Below are positions 1 to 7,718 of a DNA stretch of 17,654 bases, piece by piece. The position numbers were made by a program, and so were the translations under genes. The DNA is taken from NCBI GenBank assembly GCA_030605515.1, contig JAUWIE010000004.1:1-17654 (forward strand). The letters run 5' to 3'. Every line of letters starts with the position of its first letter. The stretch's first letter is position 1. The stretch is from Thermoplasmatota archaeon (GTDB lineage Archaea > Thermoplasmatota > E2 > DHVEG-1). The notes under the pieces were generated by a model that did no database searches, was not told the origin of the DNA, and saw nothing but the letters and a program-made list of their open reading frames with translations.

Positions 1-116
1 GCATTAGTTGCTGAAAGTACAAATAAATCACCAATAGTTCCAAATCTTAACTCTGTAAAATTCTCAAATGTTCTTGTTGTAGTTATAATGGAATTGTTAC
101 ATTTAATCTTACACAT
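1..116 (-). CDS. Possible 5' end of an unrecognised gene, cut by window edge
   Basis: A leftward reading frame begins with ATG at 116 and stays open to the window edge, giving 39 residues that include a Cys-x-x-x-Cys near the N-terminus and a stretch reading FGTIGDLFVLSA. No family is recognised. The opposite strand is also open here (1 to a TAA at 124-126), so strand choice is uncertain. I prefer the leftward reading because it has its own start codon and a residue mix more like a folded protein. The call is tentative. Confidence 0.3.
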   Translation of the reverse strand, partial: MCKIKCNNSIITTTRTFENFTELRFGTIGDLFVLSATN

Positions 117-162
117 AGGGTTTTAAAGCAATATGGGATTAATAATATTGAGGGCTGATAAT

Positions 163-393
163 ATGGAAGAAAACCATTCATTAGATGAACTCCGGAAAAA
201 AGCTCATAGTATGAACTGTGATTTATCGGAAGAAAAATTTTCTCCTCGCGAGATAGAGATTATTGGATATTATTTGCATAGAATAGCAGCAAGTTATATG
301 AGCTATTTTACTCATAAAGAACTATCTGAATCAACAAAAGAATACAATGAAATCACATCCAAACCATTGCAAAAACAATCTAATTATTTATAA
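163..393 (+). CDS. Small hypothetical protein (76 aa)
   Basis: Short, charged, soluble-looking protein of 76 residues with no recognised domain. It begins MEENHSLDELRKKA and has a helix-rich central part (PREIEIIGYYLHRIAASYM) and a polar, lysine- and glutamine-containing tail. I chose the ATG at 163 because a GAGG stretch (150-153) sits about nine bases upstream. An upstream in-frame ATG at 133 would add ten residues but has no visible ribosome site. The gene ends ten bases before the end of the leftward UbiA gene, so the two converge. It may be a small regulatory or adaptor protein, but nothing in the sequence shows a function. Confidence 0.55.
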   Translation: MEENHSLDELRKKAHSMNCDLSEEKFSPREIEIIGYYLHRIAASYMSYFTHKELSESTKEYNEITSKPLQKQSNYL

Positions 394-403
394 AAAATAT
401 TAG

Positions 404-1393
404 TTAAAATATTGTTCCAATATTCAATAGTCCACTAAATATAACAAGTAATGCAAATCCCATTGCAAAAAAGATATATTCAATATACATAATTGCCCAT
501 GCTTGTACATTTTCAAGTGTATGGCTTTCATTTTCTTTAATCATTAAATAAAACACGAAAATACTTGGAAGTGCTAAGAATGTCAGGGGCCATAAATATG
601 GTTTTAACATTTTTAAATTAATTAAAATTGGTATAAATGTAAACGGGAAAAACATAAACGGAAATGAAATCAACGCTGTTGATTTACTACCATAAGTATT
701 AATTAGTGTGTGTGTACCAGTCTTTTTATCAGCTTTGCTATCAACAATGTCCTTTGTTGCCATGCCTCCGATTAAAAATAATGTTGCGATACTACCGATT
801 ATCAATGGTTCTTTTTGAAATGGATCTCCAAAGACGCTCCATGCTGCAAGTATTCCAAATAAACCTCTTGGGATTGCAATCCAAATTTGATTAATAAATA
901 AGAATTGCTTCATTCTTGGAGGAAGAGAATAAGTTACAGTAAAGATCATTATGAGAAATACAAAAATACCAAACCAAAAGCTAATAGTTACTGATCTAAG
1001 TAATGCAAAGAGATATAGAATATAAGCTAAACTCTGTGCCTCATCAGATTTAACAAGCCCAATTGGGATTGGACGATATGGTTTTGATATTTTATCAGCT
1101 TCAACATCTGTAGCCTGATTCAATGCGTTTGATGCTGCGTTTACAACTGCAAGTGTTAGACTTGCATGTAGGACCGTAGCCCACCAATCTGAAGATACTA
1201 CTGCTTTGTTGTAAACTAGACTTGCAACAATTATAAACATAGATACAACAATTGGAGCAAGTAAGGTAAAAGGACGAATAAGATCTAGATATCCTCTGAT
1301 ACGTTGTGGAAAAAGCCGGCTTTTACTATACGGCTCTTTCATTGTAAGTTTTCCTAATTTGTTTCCAATGTTCCTTAAATCGGGTTCAGACAT
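404..1393 (-). CDS. UbiA-family prenyltransferase (first of three)
   Basis: Integral membrane enzyme of 329 residues in the UbiA superfamily, which moves a prenyl group from a prenyl diphosphate to an acceptor in the membrane. The first Asp-rich motif is NQATDVEAD (92-100) followed by KPYRPIP, and the second is KDIVDSKAD (214-222). Both carry the Asp residues that bind Mg-diphosphate, except that the usual ND of motif 1 is NQ here. About eight hydrophobic segments follow a 35-residue polar N-terminus. The KPYRPIP stretch recalls the chlorophyll synthase and digeranylgeranylglyceryl phosphate synthase branches. It is the last gene of the leftward isoprenoid run, 78 bases after the oxidoreductase, and may have its own promoter (TATA-like bases near 1436-1449). 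The acceptor is unknown. An alternative start is Met18. Confidence 0.85.
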   Translation of the reverse strand: MSEPDLRNIGNKLGKLTMKEPYSKSRLFPQRIRGYLDLIRPFTLLAPIVVSMFIIVASLVYNKAVVSSDWWATVLHASLTLAVVNAASNALNQATDVEADKISKPYRPIPIGLVKSDEAQSLAYILYLFALLRSVTISFWFGIFVFLIMIFTVTYSLPPRMKQFLFINQIWIAIPRGLFGILAAWSVFGDPFQKEPLIIGSIATLFLIGGMATKDIVDSKADKKTGTHTLINTYGSKSTALISFPFMFFPFTFIPILINLKMLKPYLWPLTFLALPSIFVFYLMIKENESHTLENVQAWAIMYIEYIFFAMGFALLVIFSGLLNIGTIF

Positions 1394-1471
1394 TGGCTTT
1401 TCATATCAATATTTAAGTTAAATGTTTTTGCCACAATATTATATTAAAAGGGTTGTGATGAAATATTTTTT

Positions 1472-2875
1472 TTATTTTTTTGTTAATAATTCAACTAATT
1501 GACTTGCTGAATTTACTGCGCAATTAACTCCAATCCCTGGAGAATGAACTCCATCACCTACAAGATATAAACCTTCAATAGGCGTCTGTATCTCAGGTTT
1601 AATGTTATCAATTGTTTTTGCTACACCATCAAGATGCCAGACTGCTGGATAAATAGCCCAATTTAAAAATGAATGATAATTTGGCAATAAATATTCAAGG
1701 TTTTTATCAAGCATTACACGCAAACCTTGCAATGTTTCTTTTGATTTAGCTTCACTAGGAGTACATATAATATATGATTGAACAAGATAATTGGATTTTG
1801 GAGCTAAACCTGATTCAGGTACTGCTGTTACAAACTCAATCATTCCAACTGCATCTTTACCATCAACACCAGCATCTCGTTCTATAAACAGAAAAGATTT
1901 ACCAAAAAGTTCTGGTTTAACTTTTTCTAATGAGTAATAAGCACATAAACTACCTGTACCATATAATGATTTAAGATGAGCTACATAGCTACTTTGGAAA
2001 TATTTTTCATCTACAATTTGGAATAAATTTTGCACGAGGCCATTGTAAACAACTATATCAAAAAAATGATTTTTATCGTCAACTATGACTCCTTTAGTTT
2101 TTCTGTTCTCAATAATAATTTGTTTAACATATGAGTTAAGATGGATCTTCCCATTATTTTTCCTGATTGTATCAGCTAATGCATTTGAGATACTTATCAG
2201 CCCTTTTTTTGGGTAACCTACGGGGCTTGAACCACGGCGAAGATTAGATTGAGATGCACGAAAAGCCTCACCAGTTGAAATTTTACCAAGATTATTAACA
2301 GTAGTTGTTACACGTGGTAATAACTCTAAAATAAGTTTCATCTTACCCTTACCATATCGTTTAATCATATCAGCAATAGAAACCTCATCAAGCTTTTTCA
2401 TTGTTGATTCACCAGATAAAACAAGTAGTAAAATATGTGGGAGAAAACGAAGTTTATCCTTTTTTGAAATTAATGGAAAGTAAAACGAATTCTCCTTTAT
2501 AAAACCAAGTTTTGATTCAACCATGTCAACTTTTACTCCTGCATCAAGAAGAACACGACCGACATTTGATAAAGCACCGCCTTCAATACTGTGAAAACCC
2601 AAATCAATTGTAAAACCCTTCAACATCTCATTATTAAAAATTTCCTCGAGAGGTGGATCTGAAAAAGGTATATTCATAGAAAACCGAGATAGTATCTTCT
2701 TATAATTATCAAGAGTTAGATTTGTTCCATTAAGCGATAACGCCCTACCACCAAGAATCTTCTCCTTTTCAAAAATCTCAACAGTAAATCCTTGTTTGCT
2801 AAGTAAAGCACCTGTGGTTAAACCACCGAATCCTGCTCCAATGATACCAATTTTGTTTTTATCTTTAATAGTCAT
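1472..2875 (-). CDS. CrtI-like FAD-dependent oxidoreductase (phytoene desaturase family)
   Basis: Protein of 467 residues in the FAD-dependent phytoene desaturase / amine oxidase-like group. The N-terminal dinucleotide-binding motif GAGFGG (13-18), the acidic FAD-ribose residue near 34-36 and the GGR at 42-44 are present. The C-terminal FAD motif reads GLYLVGDGVHSPGIGVN (435-451), as in CrtI, CrtN and CrtD. Members desaturate, saturate or isomerise long isoprenoid chains. I chose the ATG at 2875: GAGG lies seven bases upstream (2883-2886) and the stop of the preceding UbiA gene (2877-2879) is one base away, indicating translational coupling. A longer frame to 2908 would overlap that gene. Flanking UbiA genes imply an isoprenoid substrate. 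A geranylgeranyl-lipid reductase is a less likely alternative. Confidence 0.8.
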   Translation of the reverse strand: MTIKDKNKIGIIGAGFGGLTTGALLSKQGFTVEIFEKEKILGGRALSLNGTNLTLDNYKKILSRFSMNIPFSDPPLEEIFNNEMLKGFTIDLGFHSIEGGALSNVGRVLLDAGVKVDMVESKLGFIKENSFYFPLISKKDKLRFLPHILLLVLSGESTMKKLDEVSIADMIKRYGKGKMKLILELLPRVTTTVNNLGKISTGEAFRASQSNLRRGSSPVGYPKKGLISISNALADTIRKNNGKIHLNSYVKQIIIENRKTKGVIVDDKNHFFDIVVYNGLVQNLFQIVDEKYFQSSYVAHLKSLYGTGSLCAYYSLEKVKPELFGKSFLFIERDAGVDGKDAVGMIEFVTAVPESGLAPKSNYLVQSYIICTPSEAKSKETLQGLRVMLDKNLEYLLPNYHSFLNWAIYPAVWHLDGVAKTIDNIKPEIQTPIEGLYLVGDGVHSPGIGVNCAVNSASQLVELLTKK

Positions 2876-2876
2876 G

Positions 2877-3881
2877 TTACATCCTCGGTTTGAAAAGTTT
2901 TTCACCAAGTAGCGGGGTAAATATAATATACCATACTATTGGAAAGAAAATTAAAAACGCTGAGTTCATCCAACCGATAAGTCCGATAAGCATAACCGGG
3001 ACAAGAGAATACCGGAGATATGATTGCACTCCAATATATTTTCTAATTAGATCCCTATCAAATCTGTAGATATTTAATAACCTAAAACTGAAAAACAGCA
3101 TACCAGCTGTTAAGAATAGTAAAAGAACAATTTGCCCTATACTATACTCATATCCATAAGCAACAAATGGTAGAAATAAAAAAACTGATGAAAATAAACG
3201 AATTCCCATTCCAAATAATTTAAATCGTAATGGTATCAATATATTGCTTTTATCAACAGTAACACCTGAGCATAATGCAATGTTTTTCACGTCCATAAGA
3301 TGATCATGATCTGAATCTTTGATTCCTCCTTCAACTGCGTTCATATGTAATGTCTGATTAAAAGTTAGAACAAAAATAATCCACGTGATTATTGTTGGTT
3401 TACCAAATGAAAGAGCACCAAATAAAAAAACTAAAGCCATAGAAATGGCTACGAAAAAATCTGATCCTGGTATTTTTTTTCCATAGAGATTATAGATACT
3501 TCCAAGTATCCCTGCTAGAATAATGCAGATTAAAGCCATTATCTTATAGTTATCGAAGGTTTTGCCAAACCAGAGAATAAATATGAATATAAATGTTAAA
3601 AAAATTAATAAAATACTAATAATTAATGCAATTTTTCTTGAAATTTCACCGCTAACTAATGGTTTTCCATGTAGTGCCTTAATAAGTTTATCAAGTTCAA
3701 CATCTGCATAGTCATTTAGTATAAATCCATAAACTGAGCTAAATGCACCAATTGCAAAAAGCAAAATGAGATTATAAGTATCAAACATTCCAACTGTTAG
3801 TGCCCCAATAACAGGTGGCAAAGCAAGAGCTCCGATACCAGGAATTCGAAGTAATCTTGCATAAGCAGTTACCTTACTCAT
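2877..3881 (-). CDS. UbiA-family prenyltransferase (second of three)
   Basis: Membrane prenyltransferase of 334 residues with about nine hydrophobic segments. Motif 1 is NDYADVELD (56-64) followed by KPLVSG; motif 2 is the Asp/His-rich KDSDHDHLMD (188-197). I chose the ATG at 3881 because it makes the N-terminus line up with the upstream paralogue: both reach PVIG or PVMG about 25 residues in. The longer frame to 3962 adds 27 polar residues with two Cys and overlaps that gene by 32 bases. Neither start has a clear ribosome site. The C-terminus (YSLVPVMLIGLIGW) closely matches the paralogue's (FSLVPVMLMALNPW), so the pair probably arose by tandem duplication. Motif 2 is unlike that of the neighbour, which hints at a different acceptor. 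Confidence 0.82.
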   Translation of the reverse strand: MSKVTAYARLLRIPGIGALALPPVIGALTVGMFDTYNLILLFAIGAFSSVYGFILNDYADVELDKLIKALHGKPLVSGEISRKIALIISILLIFLTFIFIFILWFGKTFDNYKIMALICIILAGILGSIYNLYGKKIPGSDFFVAISMALVFLFGALSFGKPTIITWIIFVLTFNQTLHMNAVEGGIKDSDHDHLMDVKNIALCSGVTVDKSNILIPLRFKLFGMGIRLFSSVFLFLPFVAYGYEYSIGQIVLLLFLTAGMLFFSFRLLNIYRFDRDLIRKYIGVQSYLRYSLVPVMLIGLIGWMNSAFLIFFPIVWYIIFTPLLGEKLFKPRM

Positions 3882-3930
3882 TAAACGCTTAGAAGAAACT
3901 CGTGTTATTTGAGTTTTTCTAAAAATAACA

Positions 3931-4941
3931 TTACATTGTTTTTGGCTGCAGAATTGTACCATGTAAGATAAGATTTGAAAAAATAAAACCTATCGGGGGA
4001 AAAAGAATAATTAGAATTGCCCATGGATTAAGAGCCATTAACATAACTGGTACCAAGGAAAAATTAATTAAGAAATGACTTCCTAGAAGTTTTCTCATTT
4101 TTCCTCTATCGAAATATTTCATAGTTAAAAACCTATGAGACATAAAAAGCATAAGGATACTGATAAATCCAAGTATAATCCATATTAGATAATGCAATGT
4201 GGTATGATCTTTAAACACAATAATAAACGTGAGAAAAACAAGAGCTATATTGCATATTTGAATGATATATGCAAGGAATTTATAGCTATATGGGATATTT
4301 AACAAATTATTTTTACTTACTCTGACACCCATTTTTACTGCTAAGGTGTTTGCTTTGACTCTATAATCATTTTGTATATCTTTTAATCCTCCAGGTATTA
4401 GCTGCATGAACATAACTTGAATTGTCCCAAGTAAACAAACAATCCATGCAAGTATTGTAAGCTGATTTAAATTACCAGATACTGTTGTTGCTCCATAGAG
4501 AACCAATAAGAAAATAGCTGCTCCATCAAAAATATCCATCAATGGTAGTTTTTTACTTATCATATCATATATTGTTACAAGCGATGCTGATAAAAAGAGG
4601 AGGATCAGTGGAAAATACATGTTTGTAGCTATAGCTAGATAAAAAGCAAGTATAAATGAAATAATCATTGATATCAATGCAAAAACACATGCGTTTTTTA
4701 TTGAAATTGTACCTGATAGTAATGGCCGATCTTTTAGTTCTTTATTGAGTTTATCAATTTTATAATCAAAGATATCATTTAAAGTAAATCCATAAATATG
4801 GCCAAAAAAACCAATTAAAAATAAAATTATAAGATGCGGTATATTAAACATTCCCATTGCAATAGCTCCCATCACAGGTGATAACCCTGTTAAAAAGGAG
4901 TTAAATGAACGAGAAAGTTTCATATATTCTCTTATTTTCAT
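3931..4941 (-). CDS. UbiA-family prenyltransferase (third of three)
   Basis: Membrane prenyltransferase of 336 residues, first gene of the leftward isoprenoid run. Motif 1 is NDIFDYKID (55-63) followed by DRPLLSG; motif 2 is KDIQNDYRVKANT (187-199), the common form of the family's second Asp motif. About nine hydrophobic segments cover the rest. It is paralogous to the next gene in the run, sharing layout and C-terminal signature. Geranylgeranylglyceryl phosphate, a quinone head group or another isoprenoid could be the acceptor; three paralogues in one place argue that at least one is not the housekeeping lipid enzyme. Met7 is an alternative start (4923). Confidence 0.83.
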   Translation of the reverse strand: MKIREYMKLSRSFNSFLTGLSPVMGAIAMGMFNIPHLIILFLIGFFGHIYGFTLNDIFDYKIDKLNKELKDRPLLSGTISIKNACVFALISMIISFILAFYLAIATNMYFPLILLFLSASLVTIYDMISKKLPLMDIFDGAAIFLLVLYGATTVSGNLNQLTILAWIVCLLGTIQVMFMQLIPGGLKDIQNDYRVKANTLAVKMGVRVSKNNLLNIPYSYKFLAYIIQICNIALVFLTFIIVFKDHTTLHYLIWIILGFISILMLFMSHRFLTMKYFDRGKMRKLLGSHFLINFSLVPVMLMALNPWAILIILFPPIGFIFSNLILHGTILQPKTM

Positions 4942-5090
4942 ATCGATATCTCAGAAGGATAAATGAAATAAAAAACCATCGATAATAATTGTTATAAGAA
5001 TAGATATTTTTAGAAACTTTTTTATACATATTAAGTACAATAGAATAATACAGAGTATAAAAAACAAATAAATTAAGGTGGAAAAAAACG

Positions 5091-5099
5091 TTATATAAA
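5091..5099 (+). promoter_or_regulatory. Candidate TATA box for the isoprenoid synthase-like gene
   Basis: TTATATAAA preceded by the purine-rich AAAAAAACG, a plausible BRE-TATA pair. It predicts a start of transcription near 5121, which would make the ATG at 5151 the real start. A weaker candidate (GTATAAAAAAC, 5055-5065) would instead allow the ATG at 5100. Position and composition only; AT-rich DNA gives many chance matches. Confidence 0.4.
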
Positions 5100-6119
5100 A
5101 TGAATTCCCAAAAAAATAAACAAATAGAAATTTCAAAATCACCTATTAATATGGATTACTCTGAGCTAGATACACTTTTAAATTCATTACTTGATTTAGA
5201 AGAACTACCTCACACGATTAAGTATAGAAGTGATAAAATAAATTATCAAAGAAGAAATATGAAAATCATCATTATAAAAGCATTATTTCGGCTGATATGC
5301 GCTGAACTGTTTTATTTAACATATATTAGGAAACGAATTATGAAACTCAAACAATCAAAAGACATCTATAAATCGCTTAAAAAATCAGGTTGTTTAAAAT
5401 CATTAAGAACATATTTATATCTGTCAAAAATTGGACAAACAGATCTCTTAAGATATCTTGGTGGTAATTTTGATGATAGAAAATTCGCTAATTTTGCAAC
5501 TGCAACTACATTATACGATGCATCTTTTGATATACCTAAGTGTAGAAAGTATCTAAAGGATTTTGATGCAATCATTATGGAAGATAAAACCATTGAATCA
5601 AAAGATAGCTTTTTAGCTTTGTTTAATGAATGCGTTGATTATTTAAGAAACACACTTGATAAAAAATCATTTGAGATATTTGCTAATTACATAAAAATTG
5701 AACATATTAGTCAACTAATGAGTATTTATCAACATTCAGATAAAAATATTTCTAAAGAGCATTTATGTAAAATTACATTTCCAAAGGGTGGGATCTCGCT
5801 ATTGGCACTAATGCATTTAATGGCACCAAATATGGAAAAAAAACAAAGAATAGCTATCTATGAAATTGGTGGAGTATTACAAATTATCGATGATATAAAG
5901 GATATAAAAGAGGATTTAAAATCTGGGATACAGACCTTACCAAATCAAAAATTATTAGATCCAACAGATATGAAAAAACAATTTTATGGAACCGTAAATA
6001 ATCTTATGGATAAATGCGGAATCAGCCAAAATAGACCAAATGGAACATTAGATATGCTATGTTGGTTTGCCGATGTAATATTAAAAAGAAGATACCTTAT
6101 TTATATTAGACAAACCTAA
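5100..6119 (+). CDS. Class I isoprenoid synthase-fold protein (trans-prenyltransferase or head-to-head synthase-like)
   Basis: Soluble alpha-helical protein of 339 residues with the two Asp clusters of class I isoprenoid enzymes: YDASFD (139-144) as a DxxxD first motif, and IDDIKDIKED (263-272) as a DDxxD-type second motif. The latter is followed by a short-range basic/Gly turn (KSG). KGGISLLAL (229-237), before the second cluster, is also typical of the fold. Such enzymes ionise or join prenyl diphosphates with Mg. The mixed motifs do not match a standard geranylgeranyl diphosphate synthase (DDxxD in both) or phytoene synthase (DxxxD in both), so the reaction is open. It is divergent from the UbiA/CrtI-like run, with about 160 bases between. 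The start is uncertain: 5100 gives 339 residues, 5151 gives 322 and suits the TATA box at 5091 better. Confidence 0.72.
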   Translation: MNSQKNKQIEISKSPINMDYSELDTLLNSLLDLEELPHTIKYRSDKINYQRRNMKIIIIKALFRLICAELFYLTYIRKRIMKLKQSKDIYKSLKKSGCLKSLRTYLYLSKIGQTDLLRYLGGNFDDRKFANFATATTLYDASFDIPKCRKYLKDFDAIIMEDKTIESKDSFLALFNECVDYLRNTLDKKSFEIFANYIKIEHISQLMSIYQHSDKNISKEHLCKITFPKGGISLLALMHLMAPNMEKKQRIAIYEIGGVLQIIDDIKDIKEDLKSGIQTLPNQKLLDPTDMKKQFYGTVNNLMDKCGISQNRPNGTLDMLCWFADVILKRRYLIYIRQT

Positions 6120-6236
6120 TATAAAAAAAAAAATTTATTTACGATCAAATAATATACGATTAATTACAATTTTTATGGATTTAAAACAAAAATTGTTCCA
6201 TCAAGAAATGAAAATTGAATAATTTCTATAATAAAA

Positions 6237-6244
6237 TTTATATA
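6237..6244 (+). promoter_or_regulatory. Candidate TATA box for the 6268-6337 element
   Basis: TTTATATA preceded by AAAA. Its centre is 26 to 27 bases before the first base of the 14-bp closing stem at 6268, the spacing expected for an archaeal promoter. No reading frame follows, so it would drive a non-coding transcript. AT-rich surroundings make chance matches possible. Confidence 0.4.
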
Positions 6245-6267
6245 CTCAAAATTCATATATATCCTTC

Positions 6268-6337
6268 AGAATGGGGGAGATCCAAAAGATTTTTTTTTAA
6301 AAAATCTCTCCTCACCACCTTCAATCTTCCCCATTCT
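6268..6337 (+). ncRNA. Candidate 70-nt structured RNA or convergent terminator
   Basis: Bases 6268-6281 pair with 6324-6337 in a 14-bp stem with one G-U pair (AGAATGGGGGAGAT with ATCTTCCCCATTCT). Inside sits a 9-bp hairpin, AGATTTTTT with AAAAAATCT around a TTT loop (6287-6307), followed by a CU-rich single strand (CTCCTCACCACC, 6308-6319). A TATA box lies at the right distance upstream. It sits between converging genes (isoprenoid synthase-like, ending 6119; HD phosphohydrolase, ending 6366). The T9 run inside would be expected to stop archaeal RNA polymerase, so a bidirectional terminator is a serious alternative; the inverted repeat also reads from the other strand. The flanks show no target-site duplication, which argues against a small mobile element. 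Family unknown. Confidence 0.4.
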
Positions 6338-6365
6338 TTCCTAATAACTAAAAATTATATTTTAT

Positions 6366-7622
6366 TTACCTAAACAATATTTTCTCAGCCTTTTCAGATA
6401 CAATATCTCTATATTTTTCATCAGTAACAATCATTACAATCCAATCTGGTATAACTCGTGATCTAATTGCACCTGCAACTGGCGTAAAATTATCTAATGT
6501 TTTTGTCTTTCCTTTATCAAGAATAATAATATCTGTTTGATTTATACGTGGTTCAGCATGATGTAATTCTTGATACGGAACATCAATTATTATATGTCCT
6601 TTAGGAATATTAAGCGAATCCTCAAATTCTTTTTCTTTTTCTCTTCTGAGCTTAACATTCTCCAAACTCTTTACAATCTTGATTCTCTGCTCATTTAAAT
6701 TTGACTCAGAAACTGAATAGGCCTGTTTAAATAACTTTCTAAACTTAAGACTTGTAACAATAAGATGCTGATAAGATCCCATTTTTTTCAAATCAGTTAT
6801 AAGCTCTGAATCGATCATTTTGAAAAACTCAAAAGGCTCTGTTTCAGGTAACATTTCAATAGCTTTTGATAACATTAACTCTGCAATACGCACAGTTTTA
6901 TGAAAATAAACAGATGAATACATAAGAGTCCTTGCCATTAATATATTCTCTACAACACTAACACCTTTTCTTTTAACAACTAATCTATTATCAAATATCT
7001 CTAAGGTTCTAATAAAACGTTCAATATCAATCATCCCATAGGCAACACCGGTATAATAAGCATCGCGAATAAGATAATCCAACTGATCTACATCAATTGC
7101 GCTATTTAGAAGTTGACATAGATATGATTTCTTATGGTTTTTTCCTCTAATTATTTCTGAAATTTCTTTTTGATCAATGTTGTTTTTACGAAGTACTTCA
7201 CTGACAGTTGGTGAAGAAATTATCTTTTTTTCATCTAAATCAGAGATCTCATATTCACCCATTATAAGTTTTTCAGTTAAATCTTCATGATCAACATCAA
7301 GGGTATTTCGAAGTATAAATTCCAATGTATGAGAAAATGGCCCATGACCAATGTCATGTAATAAAGCCGCACATTTTACTAGATCGCCTTCATATTTATC
7401 GATACCTAACGTCTCTGCAGCCTGAGATGCTATCTTATAGGTTCCAAGAGAATGTTCAAATCTTGTATGATGTGCACCTGGAAATACTAAATATGCAAGG
7501 CCAAGTTGTTTAATATTATACAAACGTTGAATTTCAGGTGTATCTATCAATTCAAGAAAGAAACCTTCAAGTTTAATATCACCATGAATTGAATCACGTA
7601 TTGTTTTTTGCTCCTCAATCAT
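6366..7622 (-). CDS. HD-domain phosphohydrolase, SAMHD1/dGTPase-like
   Basis: Protein of 418 residues with the HD fold of dNTP triphosphohydrolases. Visible signatures are RFEHSLG (H57), HDIGHGPFSH (H89, D90) and IDVDQLDYLIRD (176-187), corresponding to the metal-binding His, His-Asp and Asp of SAMHD1-type enzymes. The rest is a helical C-terminal part of about 200 residues. Likely role: hydrolysis of nucleoside triphosphates or related phosphates in the cytoplasm, for nucleotide pool control or defence; the substrate cannot be told. I chose the ATG at 7622 over the in-frame GTG at 7637 because a TATA box at 7651-7657 predicts transcription from about 7628, downstream of the GTG. The gene is 96 bases beyond the end of the GAPDH-like gene and probably has its own transcript. 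Confidence 0.85.
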   Translation of the reverse strand: MIEEQKTIRDSIHGDIKLEGFFLELIDTPEIQRLYNIKQLGLAYLVFPGAHHTRFEHSLGTYKIASQAAETLGIDKYEGDLVKCAALLHDIGHGPFSHTLEFILRNTLDVDHEDLTEKLIMGEYEISDLDEKKIISSPTVSEVLRKNNIDQKEISEIIRGKNHKKSYLCQLLNSAIDVDQLDYLIRDAYYTGVAYGMIDIERFIRTLEIFDNRLVVKRKGVSVVENILMARTLMYSSVYFHKTVRIAELMLSKAIEMLPETEPFEFFKMIDSELITDLKKMGSYQHLIVTSLKFRKLFKQAYSVSESNLNEQRIKIVKSLENVKLRREKEKEFEDSLNIPKGHIIIDVPYQELHHAEPRINQTDIIILDKGKTKTLDNFTPVAGAIRSRVIPDWIVMIVTDEKYRDIVSEKAEKILFR

Positions 7623-7650
7623 TTTATCCAATATCACTATCTCTTCTCAT

Positions 7651-7660
7651 GTATAAATAT
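7651..7660 (-). promoter_or_regulatory. TATA box of the HD phosphohydrolase gene
   Basis: On the minus strand this reads ATATTTATAC. Its TATA centre lies about 33 bases before the ATG at 7622, predicting a transcript that begins some six bases before the start codon. This decides against the GTG at 7637. Confidence 0.5.
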
Positions 7661-7718
7661 TAATGATCATTTTTTAAGGTTGTTAAAGAAAATAAATAAA
7701 ATATTGAAATAGTTGAAT

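Noticed and set aside
1..126. Rightward open frame of 41 codons ending TAA at 124-126
   Set aside because: It has no start inside the window and its hydrophobic composition looks like the reverse of a coding strand. The leftward frame with its own ATG at 116 seemed slightly better, though neither is sure.
3882..3962. 27-residue N-terminal extension of the second UbiA protein
   Set aside because: It overlaps the preceding gene, is polar, and breaks the alignment with the paralogue's N-terminus.
4951..5142. 63-codon hydrophobic leftward frame in the divergent promoter region
   Set aside because: It is AT-rich low-complexity sequence (mostly Ile, Leu, Phe) over promoter DNA, and it overlaps the start of the isoprenoid synthase-like gene.
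6261..6345. The 14-bp inverted repeat as a small transposon (MITE)
   Set aside because: There is no direct repeat flanking it and no second copy in the window.
7623..7637. GTG start at 7637 for the HD phosphohydrolase
   Set aside because: It would lie upstream of the transcription start predicted by the TATA box at 7651-7660.
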